Origin: Flavobacterium sp. KACC 22761
GTDB lineage: Bacteria > Bacteroidota > Bacteroidia > Flavobacteriales > Flavobacteriaceae
DNA: 64,000 nucleotides
Direction: 5' to 3'
Assembly: GCF_034058155.1 (NCBI RefSeq)
Contig: NZ_CP139148.1
Span: forward strand, 558,001-622,000
Positions 1 to 8,377 of the stretch are shown here, piece after piece. A program made the position numbers and the translations under genes. Position 1 is the stretch's first letter. Each line of letters starts with the position of its first letter. The notes beneath the pieces are model-generated. The model was given only the letters and a program-made list of their open reading frames with translations, searched no databases and had not been told where the DNA came from.

Positions 1-698
1 ACAAGTCCCGGAACAATTCCCGCAATAGCCCAAGAAATCCAGCTTATTTTTATTCCTAAGTTAGCCGCAAACTTTTGACACATTGGGTTACTTGCTGTAC
101 CCGTCAAAAACATTGATGAAGCGATCAAATTTGCATTATAACTACTCAATGTAAGATAGGCTCCTAATTTTCGATGTGTTTCTGGCTGATCTGGCATTGA
201 GCCAAAGCTCATCGACATTGATTTCATGATAGGATAAACGATCCCACCTCCCCTAGCTGTATTACTTGGCACCGCTGGAGCTAAAACCAAATCAGCAAAT
301 CCTAAACCATACGCAAGCCCGAGGGAGCTTTTTCCAAAAATTCGGATAAACAAAAAGGCAATTCGGTTTCCTAAACCCGTTTTAATAAATCCTCGCGCAA
401 TAAAAAATGAAATTCCGATAAGCCAAATTACCTTATCTCCAAAACCTTTCAAAGCCAATGTTATAGATTTTCCGGCATCACCAGGCGCTAAAACCTGCGA
501 AAAAGCAGTTAATGCAATAGCAATCATACACATGGTTCCCATTGGCGCCGCTTTCAGAATAATTCCTAAAATGGTCGCGACAAAAATGGCAAACAAGTGC
601 CATGCTTCAGCAACAACACCTTCTGGAGCTGGAATTAACCAAATTGCAATTCCCACAGCAAGTGTGATTATGGTTTGTGGTATTTGTACTTCTTTCAT
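1..698 (-). CDS. DASS-family anion (dicarboxylate) transporter, 3' end cut by window edge
   Basis: Reading the minus strand from an ATG at 698 gives an open frame of 232 codons running off the left edge. The protein is strongly hydrophobic. It carries EAWHLFAIF near residue 31 and SNTARGGG at residues 145-152, typical of the divalent anion:Na+ symporter family (CitT/TtdT/plastid 2-oxoglutarate translocator branch). Such proteins are about 470 residues, so roughly half is present. It starts 20 bases after the stop of the porin gene, so the two probably form an operon for uptake of a di- or tricarboxylate. The exact substrate cannot be read from the sequence. Confidence 0.85.
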   Translation of the reverse strand, partial: MKEVQIPQTIITLAVGIAIWLIPAPEGVVAEAWHLFAIFVATILGIILKAAPMGTMCMIAIALTAFSQVLAPGDAGKSITLALKGFGDKVIWLIGISFFIARGFIKTGLGNRIAFLFIRIFGKSSLGLAYGLGFADLVLAPAVPSNTARGGGIVYPIMKSMSMSFGSMPDQPETHRKLGAYLTLSSYNANLIASSMFLTGTASNPMCQKFAANLGIKISWISWAIAGIVPGL

Positions 699-718
699 AA
701 AAACAAGATTTAAATTAA

Positions 719-1876
719 TTAAAGTCTAAGCTGGAGCTGTATTAAAAACAAATCATTATCATATGTCGTTGAATCAGGAATATTATGATCAAATCTATCA
801 ATTTGAAATCCTGCTTCAATTCGGCCTCTATATGCTTTTCCAAATTCGAGACTTACCATCGGAGTATAAGTCTGTCTAAGATTAGAGTCAATTTTATAAC
901 TTGGATCAAATCTTTCATAACGGCAAGAAATCTCTAAAGCTGTCAATTTATTATAATCTACCACATATCTTAAATTAGGCAAAAAATAAATTCCTCGCAT
1001 TTGATAATCAGAAACATCTGGAGTTCTTGATGTTGCTGGCAAAGAAAAATATAAATTATGATTTGTTCCTTGTTTGTATTCGATCTGTAAATCAAAACTA
1101 AATTTATCGGTAATTTTAAAATCACTTGTAATATCGGCACCGATTGCAAAAACATCTTCTTTGAAAACTTTTCCAAAACCACCGTTTAAACCCAGATTTA
1201 TACCATGCTTTTTCGATAACTCCAAAACCCATCTTGTCGAAAATTGCTTTCCGTTATCTTTATCCATTTCGGCATTTTTTCCGTTTCCATTCAAAACAGA
1301 AAAAGCATAATTTACAGGTATTTTTCCAACATCAAAAGCACCAGTTGCTGAAGCTCCAATTTGAAAACTTGTCCAGCCATTTTTTCCGAATTCATAATAC
1401 TGATTTGAAAAATCAAAAGACTTTATAATATCTACAGGAACCAATTCTTCGATACCGAATGCGGGGCGAAACTGCCCTCCAATTAAAGCGATATATTTAT
1501 TAAAAGTATATTTTCCGTAAGCGTTTTCAAGCACTTTCCCTTTTGTATCCGACTTAAAATCGGCCAAGTTTACTAAAATTACAACTTCAGTTTCTTTACT
1601 AAGCTTTGTATTAAGCCCTACACGCATTCTTTTAATATCAAATGAACTTTGAGTAACATTTCCTGCTGAATGATGAGCTCCTAAAACATCAACGTTATCT
1701 TCAAAACTTTCTAAATATCTAGCTTGCAAAAGCCCTTTAAACTGATAGGTTGGATATTTTATCGCGTCATCAGAATCAGTCGTTGGCTGAGTTTGGGTAG
1801 TTTGCGCATTCGAAAACAATGGCATCAAAAATAAAATAAGAATAATTTGAAGAAGTAAAGTCTTTTTCATAGGCAT
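719..1876 (-). CDS. Phosphate-selective porin O/P (OprP-like) outer-membrane channel
   Basis: A 385-residue protein with a signal peptide (hydrophobic run to about residue 24, cleavage after SNA) followed by alternating beta-strand sequence and a C-terminal strand ending LQLRL, as in outer-membrane barrels. Features such as FKGLLQARY near the N-terminus and FRPAFGIEELVP fit the porin O/P family. Despite the family name, such porins pass various anions. The downstream DASS transporter 20 bases away suggests it admits a carboxylate to the periplasm. ATGs at 1876 and 1870 are both possible; the second would give a classic MKK signal peptide. Confidence 0.8.
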   Translation of the reverse strand: MPMKKTLLLQIILILFLMPLFSNAQTTQTQPTTDSDDAIKYPTYQFKGLLQARYLESFEDNVDVLGAHHSAGNVTQSSFDIKRMRVGLNTKLSKETEVVILVNLADFKSDTKGKVLENAYGKYTFNKYIALIGGQFRPAFGIEELVPVDIIKSFDFSNQYYEFGKNGWTSFQIGASATGAFDVGKIPVNYAFSVLNGNGKNAEMDKDNGKQFSTRWVLELSKKHGINLGLNGGFGKVFKEDVFAIGADITSDFKITDKFSFDLQIEYKQGTNHNLYFSLPATSRTPDVSDYQMRGIYFLPNLRYVVDYNKLTALEISCRYERFDPSYKIDSNLRQTYTPMVSLEFGKAYRGRIEAGFQIDRFDHNIPDSTTYDNDLFLIQLQLRL

Positions 1877-2043
1877 ATAAATTAAACTTTTATAAAAGGT
1901 TCAGAATTCTTTTTTCATATTTGGGGCATATAAAAAAACACAAACACTTATGAATCAACACTAAAGGAATTATAAATATAATAAAAAAACAGCAACTTGT
2001 AAAAATAGTTGCATTAAAATATAGTTACCAATTTTAACAGAAC

Positions 2044-2076
2044 AAAAAAGGCGCAAGAATCAACTTGCGCCTTTTT
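2044..2076. terminator. Rho-independent terminator after the ABC-F gene
   Basis: A GC-rich stem (aaaaggcgcaag / cttgcgcctttt) with a 6-base loop and A/T tracts on both sides, lying 18 bases past the stop of the minus-strand ABC-F gene. Confidence 0.8.
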
Positions 2077-2093
2077 ACTGTTTTAGAATATTT

Positions 2094-3728
2094 TTATTTT
2101 TCGATTTCTCTCATTGAGTCCATTTTTTTGTGTGCCAAGAAACCAGCAACATCTTCAAAATGCTCTTTTACTCTTTTGTTTCCAAATTCAAAAACCTTTG
2201 TTGCCAAACCATCAAGGAAATCACGATCGTGAGAAACCAAGATCAAAGTTCCGTCGAAATCTCTCAACGCATCTTTAATAATATCCTTTGTTTTCATATC
2301 CAAGTGATTTGAAGGCTCATCCAGAATCAGCAAGTTAACAGGCTCCAACAATAATTTAATCATTGCCAAACGCGTTTTTTCTCCTCCAGAAAGCACTTTT
2401 ACTTTTTTAGTAATATCATCACCTTGGAACATGAAAGCTCCTAAGATATTTTTGATTTGTGTTCTGATATCTCCAACTGCAATACTGTCGATTGTTTCAA
2501 AAATCGTTGCATTTTCATCCAACAAAGCGGCTTGATTTTGAGCAAAATATCCAATTTGAGCATTATGACCAATTTCAACACTTCCAGAATCAACACCAAT
2601 TTCTTTCATAATCGCCTTGATCATGGTTGATTTTCCTTCACCATTTTTTCCAACAAAAGCCACTTTCTGTCCGCGCTCGATTACAATATTTGCATCTTTA
2701 AAAACAACATGATCTCCGTAAGCTTTAGACATTTCTTTTACAATAACAGGATATTGCCCAGAACGCGCTGCAGGTGGGAATTTCAATCGCAATGCAGAAG
2801 TATCGACTTCATCGACCTGAACAATTTCTAATTTTTCAAGCATTTTTACACGTGACTGCACAGCATCAGTTTTAGAGAATGTTCCTTTGAAACGCTCAAT
2901 AAAAGCACGATTTTCAGCAATCATCTTTTGTTGCTCGTCGTATGCTTTTTGTTGGTGAATTCTACGATCTTTTCTTAATTCTAAGTAATGTGTATATTTT
3001 GCTTTGTAATCGTAGATTCTTCCCATTGTAACTTCGATAGTTCTGTTTGTAATATTATCTACAAACGCTCTATCGTGGGAAATTACCACAACCGCTTTAG
3101 CTTGATTCAACAAGAACTCTTCTAACCACTGAATACTTTCAATATCCATGTGATTCGTTGGCTCATCTAGCAAAATCAAATCTGGTTTTCTCAATAAAAT
3201 TTTAGCCAATTCGATACGCATTCTCCATCCTCCCGAAAATTCAGAAGTCTGGCGAGCGAAATCTTCACGTTCAAAACCTAAACCAACTAGAATTTTCTCA
3301 ACTTCAGCTTCGTAATTTACCTCTTCGATTGCATAAAATTTCTCGCTTAAGTCAGAAACCCTTTCGATCAATTTCATGTATTCGTCACTTTCATAATCGG
3401 TACGAACAGTTAATTGTTCATTGATATCGTCGATTTCAGCTTTCATTGTAAAAATCTCGCTGAAAGCTTTTGATGCTTCTTCCATTACCGTAGCACCATC
3501 TTCTGTCAATAAATGCTGAGGAAGATACGCAATCACAGCTTCTTTTGGAGCTGAAATATTTCCTGTAGAAGGTTTATTCACCCCTGCAATTATTTTTAAA
3601 AGTGTCGATTTTCCTGCACCATTTTTACCCATAAGGGCAATTTTATCATTTTCATTAATAGCAAAAGAAACATCGCTAAAAAGTGTAGTTCCGCCAAACT
3701 GAACCGAAATATCGTTAACTGTAATCAT
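2094..3728 (-). CDS. ABC-F family ATPase (ribosome-associated type)
   Basis: A 544-residue soluble protein with two complete ABC ATPase domains and no membrane segments. Domain 1 has Walker A GKNGAGKST (about 36-44), signature FSGGWRMR and Walker B LILLDEPTNHMD. Domain 2 has GKNGEGKST, LSGGEKTR and LLILDEPSNHLD. The linker between them is charged and helical, as in ABC-F translation factors, which bind the ribosomal E site. The layout resembles YbiT/EttA-type housekeeping members rather than antibiotic-resistance ones, but that split cannot be settled by eye. It is transcribed alone and followed by a strong terminator. Confidence 0.9.
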   Translation of the reverse strand: MITVNDISVQFGGTTLFSDVSFAINENDKIALMGKNGAGKSTLLKIIAGVNKPSTGNISAPKEAVIAYLPQHLLTEDGATVMEEASKAFSEIFTMKAEIDDINEQLTVRTDYESDEYMKLIERVSDLSEKFYAIEEVNYEAEVEKILVGLGFEREDFARQTSEFSGGWRMRIELAKILLRKPDLILLDEPTNHMDIESIQWLEEFLLNQAKAVVVISHDRAFVDNITNRTIEVTMGRIYDYKAKYTHYLELRKDRRIHQQKAYDEQQKMIAENRAFIERFKGTFSKTDAVQSRVKMLEKLEIVQVDEVDTSALRLKFPPAARSGQYPVIVKEMSKAYGDHVVFKDANIVIERGQKVAFVGKNGEGKSTMIKAIMKEIGVDSGSVEIGHNAQIGYFAQNQAALLDENATIFETIDSIAVGDIRTQIKNILGAFMFQGDDITKKVKVLSGGEKTRLAMIKLLLEPVNLLILDEPSNHLDMKTKDIIKDALRDFDGTLILVSHDRDFLDGLATKVFEFGNKRVKEHFEDVAGFLAHKKMDSMREIEK

Positions 3729-3823
3729 TTGTTCTTGTTAATTTGTTTAATCGGTGAATCGTTTATTTGACTACCCATTTTTTTCGTGCTGCAAAGATAG
3801 ATTTAATTAGATAATGTGCCAAT

Positions 3824-3935
3824 TTGAAAATTAGATAATTTTGAAAATGTGTCAATTAGGCAATCTCTAAATCTCAACACATTTTTTTTTACATTCTATT
3901 CCTAAACTGGACTGAAGTCCAGCCCTACAATATAA
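3824..3935. repeat. Direct repeat, left copy, flanking the PepSY-like gene
   Basis: About 110 bases here match 4546-4653 in the same orientation, with a few mismatches. The repeats share attagataatt, cattctattcctaaactgg and the palindrome that follows. The spacing is 720 bases and the small secreted-protein gene lies between them. Confidence 0.75.
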
Positions 3936-4006
3936 TAGGTTCCTGCGGAACAATAAGAAAGCCTTTGGCTTGGTAGCTATATTCTAGAGCTAGATTTCAG
4001 TATACG
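3907..4006. repeat. Palindromic intergenic element, copy 1 (degenerate)
   Basis: Begins with ctggactgaagtccag and ccctacaatat and contains the small hairpins gttcctgcggaac and gcctttggc. It ends with a decayed complement (tagagctagatttcagta). It belongs to the same family as 4627-4725 and 34828-34931, but its right arm has drifted. Confidence 0.8.
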
Positions 4007-4079
4007 AAACCTTAATTGTCTTTTTTCTATTTCAAATTTTTAATCTTACCTTGTATAAGAATTTAAAAATCAGCGAAAT

Positions 4080-4523
4080 ATAAAAACGAAATTAAAACTG
4101 ACTGTTTATCTAATTGCAGGATTACTATTTGGTTTTTCTGCAATTGCACAAAAAACTGTAATTAAAAAAGAAGCTTTGCCAGCAAACGCACAAACATTTT
4201 TAAAGACCCATTTTGGTTCTAAAAAACCGAGTTATATTTTACAAGACAAAGAAATCCTTTCTACAGAATACAAAGTTCAATATGACAACCTGATTGAAAT
4301 TGAATTTGACAAGAAAGGAAATTGGAAAGAAGTTGACGGAAAAAATGATAAAATTCCAAAATCTATTATTCCTAAAAAGATTGCTTCTTACTTAAAAGCA
4401 AATTTTCCAAAAGAAAAAGTAACCAAAATAGAAATTGGCAGTTCAGGTTATGAAACAAAATTAAGCAACGGATTAGAATTAAAATTCAATTTAAAAGAAG
4501 ACTTCGTCAAGATTGAGAAATAA
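4080..4523 (+). CDS. PepSY-like secreted protein with an ATA start codon
   Basis: Reading in frame from 4080 gives a signal peptide (KTKLKLTVYLIAGLLFGFSA, then IAQ) and about 120 mature residues with two repeated modules. Each has a helix such as IASYLKANFPK followed by beta strands ending in IEFDKKGNWKEV or ELKFNLKEDF. This fits the PepSY-like (PF11396) family of small periplasmic Bacteroidota proteins. The codon where ATG is expected is ATA (4080-4082) and an in-frame stop lies just upstream at 4056-4058, so no canonical start covers the signal peptide. The first TTG (4176) would delete it. It may be weakly translated or decaying; function unknown. Confidence 0.7.
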   Translation: MKTKLKLTVYLIAGLLFGFSAIAQKTVIKKEALPANAQTFLKTHFGSKKPSYILQDKEILSTEYKVQYDNLIEIEFDKKGNWKEVDGKNDKIPKSIIPKKIASYLKANFPKEKVTKIEIGSSGYETKLSNGLELKFNLKEDFVKIEK

Positions 4524-4545
4524 ATTAAAATTGAAAATATACCAT

Positions 4546-4653
4546 TTGATAATTAGATAATTTCGAAAATGCGCCAATTAAATAATACCTAAATCTCAAA
4601 ACATTTTTTTTCATTCTATTCCTAAACTGGACTGAAGTCCAGCCCTACAATAT
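4546..4653. repeat. Direct repeat, right copy, flanking the PepSY-like gene
   Basis: Same orientation and similar sequence to 3824-3935, running into the second palindromic element. Confidence 0.75.
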
Positions 4654-4725
4654 GGTTCGAGCCTTTGGCTCTCATTCAAAGTTCCGCAGGAACGATTTAT
4701 ATTGTAGAGCTGGACTTCAGTCCAG
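4627..4725. repeat. Palindromic intergenic element, copy 2 (intact)
   Basis: The left arm ctggactgaagtccag plus ccctacaatat is mirrored by atattgtagagctggac and its tail ttcagtccag at the right end. Inside sit two small hairpins, gagcctttggctc and gttccgcaggaac. The whole unit can fold as a long cruciform of about 99 bases. Confidence 0.85.
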
Positions 4726-4745
4726 TTTAAAGACATATAAAAAAC

Positions 4746-4779
4746 AAAACCCGACAGGTGTTAAAAACCTGTCGGGTTT
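4746..4779. terminator. Bidirectional terminator between convergent genes
   Basis: A 13-bp perfect stem (aaacccgacaggt / acctgtcgggttt) with a 7-base loop, placed between the PepSY-like gene (+) and the GlmU-like gene (-). Confidence 0.8.
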
Positions 4780-4810
4780 GAAAAATTATCTAATTGACTA
4801 ATTATCTAAT

Positions 4811-5986
4811 TTAGTCTTTTCTCCATTTTTTAGTTTCTTCAAAAATGTGCTCCATAATTGCCGCTTCGGTTGCATCAAATTCAATATTTCTTCTGCTCAT
4901 TACCAACCTTGCTGTTTCAAAAGCTTTTTTGGTTACATAGGTTGTAAATCCTGCAGCACCGCCCCAAGAAAAACTCGGAACAAAATTTCTCGGAAAACCA
5001 GATCCGAAAATATTAGCGCTTACGCCAACTACAGTTCCGGTGTTAAACATTGTATTGATACCGCATTTACTATGATCTCCCATCATTAACCCACAAAACT
5101 GAAGCCCGGTTTTTGCAAAACCCTCCGTTTCATAGCTCCATAATTTCACTTCTTCATAATTATTTTTTAGGTTTGAATTATTTGAATCGGCACCAATGTT
5201 GCACCATTCGCCCAAAACAGAATCACCTAAAAACCCTTCGTGACCTTTATTTGAATTGGCAAAAAGAACTGAATTTTTAACCTCACCACCTATTCTGGAT
5301 CCAGGTCCAACAGTAGTTGCGCCATAAACTTTAGCCGACATTTTCACCATTGCATTTTCACATAAAGCAAATGGCCCACGAATCACGGTTCCTTCCATAA
5401 TTTCGGTGTTCTTTCCTATATATATTGGACCGTTTGAAGCATTCAAAGTTACAAACTCCAATTTTGCGCCTTCTTCAATAAAAATATTCTCAGGCGCAAT
5501 AACATTTACGCTTTTCGGAATTGGCTGTGATTTTCTGTCTTCAGTCAAAAAAGCAAAATCGGCACGGATTGCAGCATCGTTTTTAGAAAAAATATCCCAA
5601 GTATGCTCAACAGTCAAACAATCGTCGTTATACTGAATAATTTCGTAAGAGTCAAAATCAACTTCTTCTTGATTTTCAGATGCAAAAAAAGCAATCACAT
5701 CATCACCTTTAAAAATCGCCTGATTTGCAGTTAATTCAGAAACCATATCGGCAAGCTTGTCATTTGGCAAATAAGCTGCGTTGATCATTACGTTTTCCTC
5801 CATTTCCACCATCGGAAATTTTTCAGACAAATATTCCTCAGTAATTGTTGTTATTGTTGAACCCAGGCGCATTTCCCATTTTTGGCGAATGGTCATAATT
5901 CCGATTAAGATATCGGCCACGGGCCTCGTAAAAGTAAAAGGTAATAAAGCATTCCGAACGGGACCGTCAAAAAGAATATAATTCAT
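4811..5986 (-). CDS. GlmU-like protein (nucleotidyltransferase-like plus left-handed beta-helix)
   Basis: A 391-residue protein. The N-terminus (MNYILFDGPVRNALLPFTFT) followed by RPVADILIG resembles sugar-nucleotide pyrophosphorylases, but the usual glycine-rich nucleotide loop is not evident. From about residue 170 there are hexapeptide repeats (for example IYIGKNTEIMEGTVIRGPFA, VGPGSRIGGEVKN) forming a left-handed beta-helix as in acyltransferases. Bacteroidota carry this as a GlmU-family protein besides or instead of canonical GlmU (UDP-GlcNAc synthesis). The activity here is inferred from family only. Confidence 0.75.
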   Translation of the reverse strand: MNYILFDGPVRNALLPFTFTRPVADILIGIMTIRQKWEMRLGSTITTITEEYLSEKFPMVEMEENVMINAAYLPNDKLADMVSELTANQAIFKGDDVIAFFASENQEEVDFDSYEIIQYNDDCLTVEHTWDIFSKNDAAIRADFAFLTEDRKSQPIPKSVNVIAPENIFIEEGAKLEFVTLNASNGPIYIGKNTEIMEGTVIRGPFALCENAMVKMSAKVYGATTVGPGSRIGGEVKNSVLFANSNKGHEGFLGDSVLGEWCNIGADSNNSNLKNNYEEVKLWSYETEGFAKTGLQFCGLMMGDHSKCGINTMFNTGTVVGVSANIFGSGFPRNFVPSFSWGGAAGFTTYVTKKAFETARLVMSRRNIEFDATEAAIMEHIFEETKKWRKD

Positions 5987-6222
5987 AATTAGTTTTTGTA
6001 CTTGTTAAAATCTTGATTTGGTTATCGAGGTCAAAGTTACAAATATTTATGTTTTCACTAAACTTGTTTTAGTAGTTCAAAATGATTTCACTAATAATTC
6101 TATTTCTCTTAGTTATAATAGAAAAAAAACATAGCTCGGCAATATTTTAAAATCCAGCTTTTGTTCTTTTATTAATCTTAGAGTAAAATAATTCTTGAAT
6201 TTGTGGCTAATAAATTATCGCA

Positions 6223-6254
6223 TAAAAAAAAAGCCTTCCAAATTGGAAGGCTTT
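6223..6254. terminator. Terminator after rpmE2
   Basis: Stem aagccttcc / ggaaggctt with flanking A and T runs, 21 bases past the L31 stop on the minus strand. Confidence 0.8.
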
Positions 6255-6274
6255 TGTATAATTTAAAACAGCTA

Positions 6275-6529
6275 TTATTTTTTAGCGTGTTTAGCATATT
6301 TAGTTTTGAATTTATCAATACGTCCTGCAGTATCGATAAGTTTAGATTTACCAGTATAAAAAGGGTGAGATGTTCTAGAAATCTCCATTTTTACAACTGG
6401 ATACTCAACTCCGTCAACTTCAATTGTTTCTTTTGTATCTGCAGTAGATTTAGTGATAAAAACTTCGTCATTTGACATGTCTTTAAATGCAACTAATCTG
6501 TAATTTTCTGGGTGAATTCCTTTTTTCAT
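6275..6529 (-). CDS. rpmE2: 50S ribosomal protein L31 type B
   Basis: 84 residues starting [15 protein letters not shown] with the conserved core [20 protein letters not shown]. It lacks the CxxC zinc ligands of the C+ form, so this is the zinc-independent type B protein. It is a single-gene unit with its own consensus promoter (6646-6675) and terminator. The leader of about 110 bases contains a small hairpin (ctttttct / agaaaaag, about 6568-6590) that could serve translational feedback, which is speculative. Confidence 0.95.
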   Translation of the reverse strand: MKKGIHPENYRLVAFKDMSNDEVFITKSTADTKETIEVDGVEYPVVKMEISRTSHPFYTGKSKLIDTAGRIDKFKTKYAKHAKK

Positions 6530-6645
6530 CTTTTCTTTTATTTATTGTTTAGAGCATTTTTATTTTGAAGCTTTTTCTCGATTAGAAAAAGGTATAAACA
6601 AACAATACTCTTTTTTGTTTAAAAATTTAATTATTTTTGAGTGTG

Positions 6646-6675
6646 CAAATTTACAATTCTTTTTTAATAAACAAA
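6646..6675 (-). promoter_or_regulatory. Bacteroidota-type promoter for rpmE2
   Basis: On the minus strand TTTG (6675-6672) is followed after 18 bases by TAAATTTG (6653-6646). This matches the flavobacterial -33/-7 consensus TTG-N~19-TAnnTTTG. The start point would lie about 110 bases before the L31 ATG. Confidence 0.75.
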
Positions 6676-6778
6676 TACTTAGCGCACTTTTTTTTCCTTA
6701 AATTCAAAAAGCTTTTTTTATCTGCGATTATAGTGGGAATTGCTATATTTGTGGATTAATTTTAAAACATATAGAAAT

Positions 6779-7309
6779 ATGATTAATGAAGTTATTAAAA
6801 AGAACGGTATTACTTACGGAATCGTCTTAGGAGTTGTTCTAGCATTAATTACAGCTACTATCTATTCAATAGATCTTAAATTATTTGTTTCTGGATGGAT
6901 TGGCGCATTAAGTTTTGTTATTTATTTGGTAATTGGAATCCTTTTACTAACAAAGACCAAAAAAGAAATCAATGGTTTATTCACTTTCAAAGATGCATTT
7001 ACAACCTATTTTATTACCACGCTTATTGCTCTATTAATTTCAACATTTTTCAGTATTTTATTATTTAACGTTATTGATCCGGCTGCAAAAGAAACCATAG
7101 GAGAATATCTTATAAAATATATGGCAGAAACGTTGCAAAAATTCGGAACACCTGCTTCTGCTATAAATGAAGCATTAGATAAAATGAGAAAAAGTAGCCC
7201 ATTTTCAACTCTAGAACAACTTAAAGGATTAGCTTTCAGCCTTGCTCTTTACTCTATTTTAGGATTAATTTTGGCTGCATTTTTCAAAAGCAAAACTACT
7301 CAAGAATAA
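6779..7309 (+). CDS. DUF4199 family membrane protein
   Basis: 176 residues with four predicted membrane helices (about 12-30, 40-58, 77-98 and 152-172) and a loop between helices 3 and 4 rich in charged residues. The pattern and the N-terminus (MINEVIKKNGITYG) fit DUF4199, a Bacteroidota family of unknown function often encoded just before a DPM1-like glycosyltransferase, as here. The ATG at 6779 was chosen over an upstream TTG at 6740 because the extra residues are not family-like. It is separated from the next gene by 8 bases and is probably co-transcribed. Confidence 0.8.
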   Translation: MINEVIKKNGITYGIVLGVVLALITATIYSIDLKLFVSGWIGALSFVIYLVIGILLLTKTKKEINGLFTFKDAFTTYFITTLIALLISTFFSILLFNVIDPAAKETIGEYLIKYMAETLQKFGTPASAINEALDKMRKSSPFSTLEQLKGLAFSLALYSILGLILAAFFKSKTTQE

Positions 7310-7317
7310 AAATATAA

Positions 7318-8274
7318 ATGAATTTATCTATACTTATACCGCTTCTAAACGAAGAGGAATCACTTAAAGAACTCTATGCATGGATCATTAAAGTGATGCA
7401 ATCTAACAATTACTCTTATGAAATCATTTTTGTAGATGATGGTAGTACAGATGATTCTTGGAATATTATAGAAAGTTTTTCTAACGAAAATCCTAATGTA
7501 AAAGGAATTCGTTTTATGAAAAACTTTGGAAAATCTCAGGCTTTGCATGCTGGTTTTGCAAAAGCAAAAGGTGACGTTATTATAACAATGGATGCCGATT
7601 TGCAAGACAGCCCTGACGAAATTCCAGGTTTATACGAAATGATCACCGCTCAGAAATACGATTTGGTTTCTGGCTGGAAAAAGAAACGCTACGACTCGGT
7701 TGTAGCAAAAAATCTGCCTTCAAAATTATTCAATTGGGCCGCTAGAAAAACTTCTGGTGTTGAACTGAATGATTTTAACTGCGGATTAAAAGCATACAAA
7801 AATACCGTTGTAAAAAACATTGAAGTATCTGGCGAAATGCACCGATATATTCCTGTTTTGGCAAAAAATGCAGGTTTCAACAAAATTGGCGAAAAAGTGG
7901 TAATCCACCAAGCTCGAAAATATGGGGAAACAAAATTTGGAATGGAACGTTTCATAAACGGATTTCTTGATTTGATCACGATTTGGTTTCTATCCAGATT
8001 CGGAAAAAGGCCAATGCACTTATTTGGCGCAATTGGTTCTTTGATGTTTATCATCGGATTTTTATCTGCAGGTTATATTGGTATTTCTAAGTTGTATCAT
8101 ATGTACATGGGGATGAAATATACGCTTGTTACAAACAATCCGTGGTTTTATATTGCTTTAACAACTATGGTTTTAGGAACTCAATTGTTTCTGGCAGGAT
8201 TTCTTGGTGAAATCATTTTAAGAACCAAAAGCAATGAGGCAAGATACAAAGTAGCCCGAGAGGTTAATTTTTAA
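7318..8274 (+). CDS. Family 2 glycosyltransferase (DPM1/GtrB-like, polyprenyl-phosphate type)
   Basis: 318 residues. The GT-A domain has LIPLLNEEESL at the N-terminus, FVDDGSTDDSW near 40 and DADLQDSP near 92-99 (metal/nucleotide-binding DXD). The C-terminus has two membrane helices (about 233-257 and 276-300) like GtrB. Such enzymes move a sugar from a nucleotide donor to undecaprenyl or dolichyl phosphate on the inner leaflet. The sugar is not readable. Pairing with the DUF4199 protein suggests a shared membrane function. Confidence 0.88.
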   Translation: MNLSILIPLLNEEESLKELYAWIIKVMQSNNYSYEIIFVDDGSTDDSWNIIESFSNENPNVKGIRFMKNFGKSQALHAGFAKAKGDVIITMDADLQDSPDEIPGLYEMITAQKYDLVSGWKKKRYDSVVAKNLPSKLFNWAARKTSGVELNDFNCGLKAYKNTVVKNIEVSGEMHRYIPVLAKNAGFNKIGEKVVIHQARKYGETKFGMERFINGFLDLITIWFLSRFGKRPMHLFGAIGSLMFIIGFLSAGYIGISKLYHMYMGMKYTLVTNNPWFYIALTTMVLGTQLFLAGFLGEIILRTKSNEARYKVAREVNF

Positions 8275-8280
8275 CGTAAA

Positions 8281-8341
8281 GCCCTAGCCCTGATGGGAAT
8301 ATAGTGAACAGCAGTCCCGAAGCCTCGGGATAGCTCCTGAA
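8281..8341. repeat. Short intergenic repeat with GC hairpin
   Basis: A GC-richer island than its surroundings containing the hairpin cccgaagcctcggga and the phrase tgatgggaatatagtg. This recurrent intergenic element type is known from Flavobacterium genomes. Only one copy is seen here, so the repeat status is from memory of the genus, not from this window. Confidence 0.5.
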
Positions 8342-8377
8342 AATTAGTATTACTTTAATTAAACACAAAATATACGA

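Larger units (their letters stand above)
3729..4079. other. Gene-free stretch containing repeats
   Basis: No coding frame with a plausible start was seen. The stretch holds several copies of the AT-rich motif attagataatt and a degenerate palindromic element (3907-4006). The tail just before 4080 is the presumed leader of the PepSY-like gene. Confidence 0.6.

Noticed and set aside
2094..3728. ABC-F gene as antibiotic resistance
   Set aside because: Sequence and isolated chromosomal setting look like a housekeeping ABC-F; nothing specific to resistance subfamilies was seen.
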